Below, in pieces: positions 1 to 5,715 of a DNA stretch of 5,715 nt. Origin of the DNA: Chloroflexota bacterium (GTDB lineage: Bacteria; Chloroflexota; Anaerolineae; UBA3071); contig JACNHM010000519.1 of NCBI GenBank assembly GCA_014383605.1, forward strand, positions 1 to 5,715. Reading direction: 5' to 3'. Under the pieces are notes generated by a model that did not search any database, was not told where the DNA came from, and worked only from the letters and a program-made list of their open reading frames with translations. Every line of letters begins with the position of its first letter. Within the stretch, counting starts at the first letter, position 1. The position numbers were made by a program, and so were the translations under genes.

Positions 1-1565
1 CGAAAGAGCGGATGCGGCCGGTTGGGCCGGGACTGGAATTCCGGATGGAACTGCGTGCCCAGCATCCAGGGGTGACCGGCCAACTCGGCGATCTCCACCA
101 GCCGCCCATCGGGCGAGAGGCCGGAGAAGACCATCCCGGCGTCGGCCAACAGTTCACGGTAAGCGTTGTTGACCTCGAAGCGGTGGCGGTGGCGCCCCTC
201 CACCTGCTCCACGCCGTAGGCCGCCGCTGCCCGTGTGCCCGGCTCCAGCACGCAGGGATAGATGCCCAGGCGCATCGTTCCGCCCATGTCGCTGATGTCC
301 CGCTGGTCGGGCATCAGGTCAATGACCGGATAGGCGGTGGCGATGTCGAATTCGGTGGAGTTGGGCTCGTCGCTGCCCACGGCGTGGCGGGCCAGCTCGA
401 TGACCATCACCTGCAACCCCAGGCAGAGGCCCAGGTAGGGGATGTTGTGCTCGCGGGCGGTGCGGGCGGCGACGATCTTGCCCTCGATGCCCCGGTAGCC
501 GAAGCCGCCGGGCACGACGATGCCCGCCACCTGCTCCAGCCGCTCCAGACCCCGTCCCTTCTCCAGATCCTCCGAGTTGATCCATTCGATGTCCACCTGG
601 CGGTCGAGCACGATGCCGGCGTGGTACAGAGCCTCGCGCACGCTGATGTAGGCGTCCCGCAGCTCCACGTACTTGCCCACCAGGCCGATGGGCAAGCTCT
701 CCTTGGGCCGCTTGATCTCGGCGACCAGTGCCCGCCATTCGCTCAAGTCCGTCTCGCTGGCCTCCAGGCCCAGCCGCTCCACCAGGAGATCGCCCAGGTG
801 GGCCTCCTCCAGCACCAGCGGCACCTCGTAGATGATGGGGGTGGTGACCAGCGGCACGACGGCCCGCTTCTCCACGTCGCAGAAGAGGGAGATCTTGTCC
901 TTGAGCGCTTCGTCCACGGGATAGTCGGCGCGGCAGATGATGACGTCGGGATGAATGCCGATGCCCCGCAGCTCGCGCACGCTGTGCTGCGTGGGCTTGG
1001 TCTTCAATTCGCCGGTGGAGGAGATGTACGGCAGCAGGGTCAGGTGGATGTAAAGCGTATTGGCAAGGCCGACGTCCTTGCGCATCTGGCGGATGGCCTC
1101 CAGGAAGGGCAGCCCCTCGATGTCGCCCACCGTGCCGCCGACCTCGACAATGATCACCTGCGCCCCGCTCTGTCGCGCCACCAGGCCGATACGCCGCTTG
1201 ATCTCGTTGGTGATGTGGGGGATGACCTGGATGGTGCCGCCCAGGTAGTCGCCGCGCCGCTCCTTGGCGATGACCTCGGCGTAGATCTGGCCGGTGGTGA
1301 CGTTGCTGGCCTGGGTCAGCGGCTCGTCAATGAAGCGCTCGTAGTGGCCCAGGTCGAGGTCGGTCTCCGCCCCGTCGGCGGTGACGAACACCTCGCCGTG
1401 CTGGTAGGGGCTCATCGTCCCCGGATCCACGTTGATGTAGGGATCGAGCTTCTGGATGGTCACGGAGACGCCGCGGCTCTTGAGAATACGTCCGATGGAG
1501 GCAGCGGTCACCCCTTTGCCCACGGAACTGACCACGCCGCCGGTGATGAAGATGTATTTGGTCAC
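1..1565 (-). CDS. pyrG: CTP synthase (glutamine-hydrolysing), 3' end cut by window edge
   Basis: Cytoplasmic enzyme that makes CTP from UTP, ATP and glutamine, the last step of de novo pyrimidine nucleotide synthesis. The 521 complete codons visible cover nearly the whole protein. The N-terminal synthetase domain begins [20 protein letters not shown], with the P-loop lysine at K17, then the [18 protein letters not shown] block near residues 41-58, [11 protein letters not shown] near 68-78, and [10 protein letters not shown] with the metal-ligand glutamate at about E141. The C-terminal class I glutamine amidotransferase domain has the oxyanion strand VPGGFGYRG, the nucleophile C381 in GLCLGLQ, and the His-Glu pair H507 and E509 in FHPEF. 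The sequence ends at RPNRPHPLF, so perhaps 10-30 residues lie outside the window. The start is GTG at 1565: it gives the conserved N-terminus exactly and has a GGAGG upstream. The gene begins one base after the stop of the DUF4129 gene, so it is probably cotranscribed and translationally coupled with it. All catalytic residues are present. Confidence 0.98.
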   Translation of the reverse strand, partial: MTKYIFITGGVVSSVGKGVTAASIGRILKSRGVSVTIQKLDPYINVDPGTMSPYQHGEVFVTADGAETDLDLGHYERFIDEPLTQASNVTTGQIYAEVIAKERRGDYLGGTIQVIPHITNEIKRRIGLVARQSGAQVIIVEVGGTVGDIEGLPFLEAIRQMRKDVGLANTLYIHLTLLPYISSTGELKTKPTQHSVRELRGIGIHPDVIICRADYPVDEALKDKISLFCDVEKRAVVPLVTTPIIYEVPLVLEEAHLGDLLVERLGLEASETDLSEWRALVAEIKRPKESLPIGLVGKYVELRDAYISVREALYHAGIVLDRQVDIEWINSEDLEKGRGLERLEQVAGIVVPGGFGYRGIEGKIVAARTAREHNIPYLGLCLGLQVMVIELARHAVGSDEPNSTEFDIATAYPVIDLMPDQRDISDMGGTMRLGIYPCVLEPGTRAAAAYGVEQVEGRHRHRFEVNNAYRELLADAGMVFSGLSPDGRLVEIAELAGHPWMLGTQFHPEFQSRPNRPHPLF

Positions 1566-1566
1566 G

Positions 1567-3075
1567 CTAGTGTTCGTCCTCCGTTGATTGGTGCTGATCG
1601 CTGTGGCGCGGAGATTGACGCAGCCGCTCCCAGCAGGCGCGCAGCTCCTCCAGTTCCGCCCAATCGGTGGGCAGCTCGCCGTAGTGCACCTTGACGTAGG
1701 CCTCGGTCAGGCGGGACAGGTCGGCTTCGTGCCCCGGAAAGGCCCGCGCCAACGTGGGCAGGAACTCGTGCGGCGTGCGCGCCGGCGGGCGAGGAAAGCC
1801 GCGCCGCTCGGCCAGGCGGATGACGTTGGCGTAGATGTAGCGCACGGAGATGGCGGCGTAGAGTTGCCGCCCCAGGCCGAACCGCCCCACCTGCCCCGCC
1901 AGATCCCGCAGCCGCTCCCACGCTCGCTGCAGCAAGCCGCCCGGCTGCAACTCCGCCCCGGCGTCGGCCCACAGAGGCTCGCTCTCGTCTTCGATCACCC
2001 GACGGTGCCAGCGCCGCCGCCGCTCCAGCCAGAGGAGGATGAACAACAGCGCGCCCAGCACGATCAGCCCCGGGCAGAGGTAACGCAGCAGGAACGTCAC
2101 CCAGGCCGGCGGCCCGCCATACCCTGCGCCTTCCTGCATCTGCTGCACGAGCTCATCGAGGGGGCCAGCGGCGGGCTGCTCCCAACCCTGGGGGCCCATC
2201 CACCGCCGCACCAGCCGGACGAGCCACTCCAGGACCGGACCCAGGAGTTGCAGGAACTTCACCACCAGCCAGCCCATCACCCGGCCCATCCAGACGAAGA
2301 GGGGATCCATCCAGGCCAGCAGGTTGCGCCAGCCTTCCACCGAGTAGGCGTGGCTTAGCAGCCAGCCCAGGCCCAGCACCAGCAGGCCGGCGGCGATCAG
2401 GATCAGCAGCCAGCGGGGGCCAAAGGGGCGCTCGATGCCGCCGGAGACCTGGCTCTTGTCCTTGACCCGCGCCAGCGCCACAGCCAGCAGGCAGAAGAAG
2501 AAAAAGGGGGCGATGAAGACGTTGATCTCCACACGCACCACGTAAGAAAGGAGCAGCGTGGAGACGATGAGCAGCAGCACGTTGCGGCGGAACTCGTAGC
2601 CCACGCTCTGGAAGGTGTGATCCTGCTGGCTGAGGCTGATGGCCCGCCACCAGAGGAAAAGCATCGTGCCCAGCACGATCACCTCGTCCTGAAGGCCTTG
2701 AATGATGTTGGTGAGCGAGCGGCCCGTGGCCGGCAGCCACGACCAGTCTCGCCATCCCACACCCCAGTAGACGTAGAGCCGGATCACCAGCAGCGAGCTG
2801 AGGATCACCACACCGACGACGATGATCTCATAGAGCGGGAAATCAATCTGCCGCTCGGCCAGGAGGCGAGCCAAGCGCATCATGCCCCACACCAGCAACC
2901 ACAGCATCAGCGCCACCAGGAACGGGGGATAGGCCCAGGCACTCCTGGTGAAAGACAGGAACAGCGGCGTGAACCAGCAGATCTCCATGCCCGCCAGGGC
3001 GAGCAGGAGTGTTTCCAGTTGCCAGTTCAGGGCGACGGCCCTGGCGACGGCCTTACGGGCCGATGTGATCATCAT
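1567..3075 (-). CDS. Polytopic membrane protein with C-terminal DUF4129 domain
   Basis: A 502-residue membrane protein of unproven function. Hydrophobic segments lie near residues 19-41, 48-70, 80-103, 131-148, 165-180, 184-203 and 221-241. An amphipathic, tryptophan-rich stretch follows (about 255-292), then a last strong helix at 327-350 ending in the basic run ERRRRWHRR, which suggests that the tail is cytoplasmic. The tail (about 400-490) matches DUF4129: a helix with [18 protein letters not shown], then [16 protein letters not shown] and [15 protein letters not shown]4129 usually ends TgpA-type membrane transglutaminases or sits in small proteins encoded beside MoxR and DUF58. No transglutaminase Cys-His-Asp core is visible between the helices. 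The start is ATG at 3075, which overlaps the DUF58 stop as ATGA; a second ATG follows at once at 3072. The same frame stays open upstream to 4215, but that part is only a shadow of the DUF58 gene. A role in the envelope with the MoxR/DUF58 partners is inferred from context. Confidence 0.92.
   Translation of the reverse strand: MMITSARKAVARAVALNWQLETLLLALAGMEICWFTPLFLSFTRSAWAYPPFLVALMLWLLVWGMMRLARLLAERQIDFPLYEIIVVGVVILSSLLVIRLYVYWGVGWRDWSWLPATGRSLTNIIQGLQDEVIVLGTMLFLWWRAISLSQQDHTFQSVGYEFRRNVLLLIVSTLLLSYVVRVEINVFIAPFFFFCLLAVALARVKDKSQVSGGIERPFGPRWLLILIAAGLLVLGLGWLLSHAYSVEGWRNLLAWMDPLFVWMGRVMGWLVVKFLQLLGPVLEWLVRLVRRWMGPQGWEQPAAGPLDELVQQMQEGAGYGGPPAWVTFLLRYLCPGLIVLGALLFILLWLERRRRWHRRVIEDESEPLWADAGAELQPGGLLQRAWERLRDLAGQVGRFGLGRQLYAAISVRYIYANVIRLAERRGFPRPPARTPHEFLPTLARAFPGHEADLSRLTEAYVKVHYGELPTDWAELEELRACWERLRQSPRHSDQHQSTEDEH
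1578..1582 (-). promoter_or_regulatory. Ribosome binding site of pyrG, inside the upstream gene
   Basis: A perfect GGAGG on the minus strand lies 12 nt before the GTG start at 1565. The spacing is slightly long. The site is within the last codons of the DUF4129 gene, whose TAG stop (1567-1569) falls between it and the start. This supports the GTG start and suggests that ribosomes finishing the upstream gene help start pyrG. Confidence 0.75.
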
Positions 3076-4490
3076 GATGCATGATCCGTGGGGCGTGTGC
3101 GAACAGCCCAGGCCTCGACGGGCGTGGGCGGGTGGAAGGTCAGGGCGGGCAGCACGTCCAACTCCGCCGCCTCCGGCGGCAGGTGGTAGACGGTGATGCC
3201 TGGCAGCCGCTGCTCGTCCGGTGGCTCCAGCCCCAGGGAGATGAGCACCAACCGCCGCCCCACCTCTTTCAGCCGCAGCAGCGTGGCCTCCAGTTCCTCG
3301 GTGACCACCGCCGTGACCACCACCAGCGTCGCCCCCCAGGGCAGGCGCGGGCTTTCCGCGGTCAGCAAATCCTCGATGGAAGAGGTCGCGAAGGGCGTCA
3401 CCGCCGCCAGCGCTTCCAGGATGCGCACGAGCTGCGCCGGGCTGCGGCCGGGCAGCACTTTGATGGGCTGGTCGGAACGGGGCAGCGCGCCGTTGGCCAG
3501 CACGCCCACGGGCCAGCGCTGAGCGATGCCGTAGCTGGCAATGGAAGCCGTCACGCTCACCGCCTTCTCCAGCAGATCGGGGATCACGCCCATCCAGTGT
3601 TTGGCCAGCGTGGCCACGTTGAGGAAGACGACGAGCTTGATGGAAGTGGCCGGCTCGTACTCCCTGGCCTGCAAACGCTGGTAGCGGGCCGTGGCCTTCC
3701 AGTGAATGCGGCGGAGGCCATCCTCCGGCTGATAGTCCCGCACACCGACCGTGCGGTTGGGATCCTCGAAGATGCGCTTCTGGGCCTTGATCTCGCCGAA
3801 GGGGTCTTTGGCCGGCAGGCCCAGCTCGGCCAGGGGGACGACCTTGGGATAGACGATGAGCCACTCCTGCTCCTCCTGCCGATCCTGGGAGCGGAAGAGG
3901 CCGAACAGATCGCCCGATTCCAGCGTCACCGGGCCGAAGGGGTAGAAGCCGCGGCGGGTGCAGTGCAGCTTGTAGCGCCGCCGCAGCCGCTCGTACCACT
4001 TCAGCGAGAAAAAGGTGCTCAGGCGGCCCAGGTTGCTGCCCGCCGAGACCACCACCTCGCCGCCTTCCAGCGGCAGATCGCTGGGGAAGGTGTCCTCCAC
4101 CCGCAGCCAGCTCAGCGGCAGGAACTTGCGATTGTCCACCTCCAGCGCCACCTCCACCGTCTCGCCGCAGAAGGCGCGGCGCTCGCTGAAGTGGCGGCGA
4201 TAGCTCACGCCCCACAGGGCCAGCCGGTTCCAGAACCAGGAGACGAGAACGATGGTCAGCAGGAACAGGGCGATGAGCAGCAGTCCCTGGCGGTGAAAGC
4301 CGACGCCGAAGAGGGTGAGAACGGCGGCCAGCAGCAGCCAGGCATCGCTGAACTGCTCCTGCTTTTGGGCATCAATGACCATGCGGCGGCCGCCGAAGAA
4401 GGAGGCCAGACGCTGGCGGCTGCGCTCTTCCAGTCGAGCGGCGTCTGCCCCTTCCACCGTGTCTGCCGATCTGACCCGTCTCTCCGCCAT
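3072..4490 (-). CDS. DUF58 domain protein (MoxR partner)
   Basis: A 472-residue protein with a variable, charged N-terminus (1-47), two adjacent membrane helices (about 48-66 and 68-92), a beta-rich region (about 93-215; TVEVALEVDNRKFLPLSWLRVED, then RRGFYPFGPVTLESGDLFGLF), and the DUF58 signature RDYQPEDGLRRIHWKATAR at 251-269. The region after it (283-440) has the alternating strands and helices of a vWA-like fold. DUF58 proteins are typically encoded just after a MoxR AAA+ ATPase and are thought to be its partner or client at the membrane; this layout matches. The first strand of the vWA-like part reads LVVFLNVAT, so the usual DxSxS metal-site residues are absent. The start is uncertain. 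ATG 4490 has the purine run GAGGGAG directly against it, too close for a good ribosome site. GTG at codon 12 and ATG at codon 37 are alternatives, but neither has a better site. The stop overlaps the next gene by ATGA. Confidence 0.96.
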   Translation of the reverse strand: MAERRVRSADTVEGADAARLEERSRQRLASFFGGRRMVIDAQKQEQFSDAWLLLAAVLTLFGVGFHRQGLLLIALFLLTIVLVSWFWNRLALWGVSYRRHFSERRAFCGETVEVALEVDNRKFLPLSWLRVEDTFPSDLPLEGGEVVVSAGSNLGRLSTFFSLKWYERLRRRYKLHCTRRGFYPFGPVTLESGDLFGLFRSQDRQEEQEWLIVYPKVVPLAELGLPAKDPFGEIKAQKRIFEDPNRTVGVRDYQPEDGLRRIHWKATARYQRLQAREYEPATSIKLVVFLNVATLAKHWMGVIPDLLEKAVSVTASIASYGIAQRWPVGVLANGALPRSDQPIKVLPGRSPAQLVRILEALAAVTPFATSSIEDLLTAESPRLPWGATLVVVTAVVTEELEATLLRLKEVGRRLVLISLGLEPPDEQRLPGITVYHLPPEAAELDVLPALTFHPPTPVEAWAVRTRPTDHAS

Positions 4491-4515
4491 CTCCCTCGTT
4501 TCCCCGTTCGGACTC

Positions 4516-4569
4516 CGTAGGGGCAGGCCTTGCGCCTGCCCAAGGGCGACCGCAAGGGTCGCCCCTACG
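4516..4569. repeat. 54-bp double-hairpin palindromic element
   Basis: The element is bounded by a perfect 9-bp inverted repeat, CGTAGGGGC (4516-4524) and GCCCCTACG (4561-4569). Inside are two perfect 8-bp-stem hairpins with 5-nt loops. The first is GGGCAGGC (4521-4528), loop CTTGC, GCCTGCCC (4534-4541). The second is GGGCGACC (4544-4551), loop GCAAG, GGTCGCCC (4557-4564). The two loops are reverse complements of each other. The element fills most of the 90-bp gap between the moxR stop and the DUF58 start. It looks like a REP/MITE-type dispersed intergenic element; translations of similar elements (of the type VGATLAVALGQAQGLP) occur, from memory, in annotated Chloroflexota-like genomes. No T-tract follows either hairpin, so it is not a standard terminator. 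It may tune the expression of DUF58 relative to MoxR or stabilise the mRNA end. Confidence 0.85.
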
Positions 4570-4580
4570 CGACATTCCCG

Positions 4581-5519
4581 CTAATCCACCACCGGCACCG
4601 GCACTTCGCTGACGATCTCGGCCACCACTTCTTCCGGCGTGCGGCCGCGCAGCCGCGTCTGCGGGTTGATGTGGATGCGGTGCGTCAATACCCAGGGGGC
4701 CAGGTATTTGACGTCGTCGGGCATGACGAACTCGCGGCCGCGCAAGGCGGCCAGCGCCTGGCAGGTCTTGTACAGCGCCAACGTGCCCCGCGGGCTGACG
4801 CCCAGATCCACGGCCGGATGCTCCCGCGTGGCCCGCACTACCTTCACCAGGTACTCGCGCACCGATTCTTCGACGCGGATGCGCCGCACCGCCTGCTGCA
4901 TCGCCAGCAACGTGTCGCTGGACACCACCGGCTGCAGCGTCTCCAGCGGATCGTCCTGCTCAAAGCGCAGCAGGATGGCGTTTTCCTCGGCCTCGTCGGG
5001 ATAGCCCAGACGCACCTGCATCAGGAAGCGGTCAATCTGCGCTTCCGGCAGGGGGAAGGTGCCTTCCAGCTCGATGGGGTTCTGCGTGGCCAGGACGAGA
5101 AAGGGGCGCGGCAGCGGGTGGGTCACGCCGTCCACGGTCACCTGTTGCTCCTGCATGGCCTCCAGCAGCGCTGACTGCGTGCGCGGCGTGGCGCGGTTGA
5201 TCTCGTCGGCCAGCACGACCTGGGCCATCACCGGCCCGGCGCGGAACTCGAACTCCTGTTGCTTCTGGTTGAAGTAGGAGATGCCGGTGACGTCGGAAGG
5301 CAGGAGGTCGGGCGTGAACTGGAGGCGGGAGAACGTGCAGCCCAGGCTGCGGGCGATGGTCTTGGCCAGCGTCGTCTTGCCGATGCCCGGCACGTCCTCG
5401 ATGAGCACGTGCCCTTCGCAGAGCAGCGCCACCAGCGCCAGCTCGGCCACCTCTTCTTTGCCTACGATCACCTTGCCGATGTTTTGCAGCACGGCCGCGG
5501 CCGTGTCTTTGATGTTCAT
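4581..5519 (-). CDS. MoxR-family AAA+ ATPase
   Basis: A 312-residue cytosolic ATPase, the usual length for MoxR proteins, which are thought to act as ATP-driven chaperones that mature or remodel vWA/DUF58 partners. Visible motifs are Walker A EDVPGIGKTTLAK (41-53), the FTPDLLPSDVTG segment typical of MoxR (68-79), Walker B VVLADEINRA (101-110), sensor 1 ATQNP (144-148), the PLPEAQIDRF segment with the likely arginine finger R164, and sensor 2 SPRG (242-245, R244). The C-terminal lid domain follows, with MPDDVKYLAPWVLTHRI near 266-282. All ATPase residues are intact. ATG 5519 was chosen because AGGAG lies 8 nt upstream and MoxR proteins usually begin close to this point; an ATG 11 codons further up (5552) has no such site. 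It is the first gene of the operon, with a promoter about 70 bp upstream. Its TAG stop is in the same frame as the DUF58 gene 90 bp downstream. Confidence 0.97.
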   Translation of the reverse strand: MNIKDTAAAVLQNIGKVIVGKEEVAELALVALLCEGHVLIEDVPGIGKTTLAKTIARSLGCTFSRLQFTPDLLPSDVTGISYFNQKQQEFEFRAGPVMAQVVLADEINRATPRTQSALLEAMQEQQVTVDGVTHPLPRPFLVLATQNPIELEGTFPLPEAQIDRFLMQVRLGYPDEAEENAILLRFEQDDPLETLQPVVSSDTLLAMQQAVRRIRVEESVREYLVKVVRATREHPAVDLGVSPRGTLALYKTCQALAALRGREFVMPDDVKYLAPWVLTHRIHINPQTRLRGRTPEEVVAEIVSEVPVPVVD

Positions 5520-5527
5520 CGTCGTTG

Positions 5528-5532
5528 CTCCT
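5528..5532 (-). promoter_or_regulatory. Ribosome binding site of moxR
   Basis: AGGAG on the minus strand with 8 nt to the ATG at 5519, which is near-ideal spacing. It decides the start of the ATPase gene against the upstream in-frame ATG at 5552, which would place this site inside the coding region. Confidence 0.85.
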
Positions 5533-5587
5533 GTGAGTTCTGTGACCTTCACCCTGCGGCGAAGCCCGCGGTTCGATCTTCAGCCGC

Positions 5588-5617
5588 AGTATACCACGGG
5601 AGTAGACAAGTAGACAA
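5588..5617 (-). promoter_or_regulatory. Extended -10 promoter of the moxR operon
   Basis: On the minus strand, TATACT (5593-5588) is preceded by TGG, forming an extended -10 (TGnTATACT). TTGTCT at 5617-5612 gives a -35 match of 4/6 to TTGACA with an 18-nt spacer. Transcription would start near 5581, leaving a leader of about 60 nt before the ATG at 5519. The -35 hexamer is supplied by the octamer repeat block. The call rests on the sequence match alone, but its position is right for the operon and no other good candidate is seen in the gap. Confidence 0.6.
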
Positions 5618-5703
5618 GTACACAAGGAAACAAGGCAACGGGTGGACGAGGCAACAAGAGGCCCCACTTGTCTACTTGTTTCCTTGTCTACTTGTTTCCT
5701 TTG
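5601..5703. repeat. Degenerate octanucleotide repeat block with inverted arms
   Basis: The left part reads as consecutive octamers on the plus strand: AGTAGACA twice (5601-5616), AGTACACA, AGGAAACA, then decaying copies AGGCAACG, GGTGGACG and AGGCAACA to 5656. The right part is the same repeat on the other strand: CTTGTCTACTTGTTTC occurs twice in exact tandem (5667-5682 and 5683-5698), each copy equal to two octamers. The two halves form an inverted repeat, including a perfect 14-bp match between 5606-5619 and 5666-5679 with a 46-nt loop. The block lies between two divergent promoters and supplies both -35 boxes. Octamer repeats of this AGNNNACA style occur, from memory, in intergenic regions of some Chloroflexota and Planctomycetota; the source here was not tested. 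No gene is seen from 5520 to 5715. Confidence 0.85.
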
Positions 5704-5712
5704 AGGTATAAT
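5684..5712 (+). promoter_or_regulatory. Divergent sigma70-type promoter reading out of the window
   Basis: TTGTCT at 5684-5689, a 17-nt spacer, and a perfect TATAAT at 5707-5712 on the plus strand. The start of transcription would fall just past the window end, so the gene it serves is not visible; it should be transcribed rightward, away from the moxR operon. The -35 lies in the second copy of the 16-bp tandem repeat. Confidence 0.65.
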
Positions 5713-5715
5713 GCC

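Noticed and set aside
12..1694. A 560-codon open frame on the plus strand opposite pyrG
   Set aside because: It is antisense to an unmistakable CTP synthase, is rich in His, Gln, Ala, Gly and Val as expected of a GC-rich shadow, and has no recognisable domain.
2498..2511. Slippage site (A5G5 on the plus strand, C5T5 in the coding strand) in the DUF4129 gene
   Set aside because: It encodes part of a membrane helix (APFFFFC), the frame continues normally on both sides, and there is no alternative product that frameshifting would clearly produce.
3076..4215. A longer form of the DUF4129 protein starting at 4215 (882 residues)
   Set aside because: The extra 380 residues are an out-of-frame reading of the DUF58 gene, with Arg/Gly/Ala-rich nonsense sequence. 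The ATGA overlap start at 3075 gives a normal membrane protein.
3081..4520. A 479-codon open frame on the plus strand covering the whole DUF58 gene
   Set aside because: Shadow frame: it mirrors a conserved DUF58 gene, has biased low-complexity composition and no family resemblance. Its length follows from high GC codon bias.
4516..4569. Rho-independent terminator between moxR and the DUF58 gene
   Set aside because: Both hairpins are strong, but neither is followed by a T-tract on either strand, and the flanking genes form a functional pair that is expected to be cotranscribed.
5520..5552. Upstream start for the MoxR ATPase at 5552, adding 11 residues
   Set aside because: The added residues are not typical of the family, no ribosome site precedes 5552, and AGGAG with ideal spacing supports 5519.
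5601..5703. CRISPR array
   Set aside because: The repeat units are 8 bp with no spacers, change orientation, and no cas gene is present.

Overview
The window is a compact, GC-rich bacterial segment with four protein genes, all on the minus strand, read from right to left: a MoxR-family AAA+ ATPase (4581-5519), a DUF58 protein (3072-4490), a polytopic membrane protein with a C-terminal DUF4129 domain (1567-3075), and CTP synthase pyrG (1-1565, its 3' end cut by the window edge). The last three are packed very tightly: the DUF58 and DUF4129 genes overlap by ATGA, and one base separates the DUF4129 stop from the pyrG GTG start. Only one internal gap exists, 90 bp between moxR and the DUF58 gene, and it is mostly filled by a 54-bp element made of two hairpins.

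The right end (5520-5715) is a gene-free control region. It holds an extended -10 promoter for the minus-strand operon, a degenerate octanucleotide repeat block arranged as an inverted repeat, and a second sigma70-type promoter on the plus strand that fires out of the window. The two promoters diverge, and both take their -35 hexamer (TTGTCT) from the octamer repeat.

MoxR ATPases and DUF58 proteins are a known pair, in which the ATPase is thought to act as a chaperone or remodeller for a vWA-like partner, often with a transglutaminase/DUF4129 membrane protein encoded nearby. Here the third gene has the membrane helices and DUF4129 tail of such a protein but no recognisable transglutaminase core, and the DUF58 protein lacks the metal-binding (MIDAS) residues in its vWA-like strand. 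The cassette therefore looks like a reduced or diverged MoxR-DUF58-DUF4129 envelope module. Its coupling to a nucleotide biosynthesis gene, pyrG, is the least expected part of the context.

Taxon: the high GC content, the protein sequences, the GTG start, the octamer repeats and the style of the 54-bp element suggest Chloroflexota (an Anaerolineae/Caldilineae-like lineage). This is an inference from general resemblance, not from a search. The long open frames on the plus strand opposite pyrG and the DUF58 gene are high-GC shadows and are not annotated. No tRNA, rRNA, CRISPR array, insertion sequence or defence system is visible.
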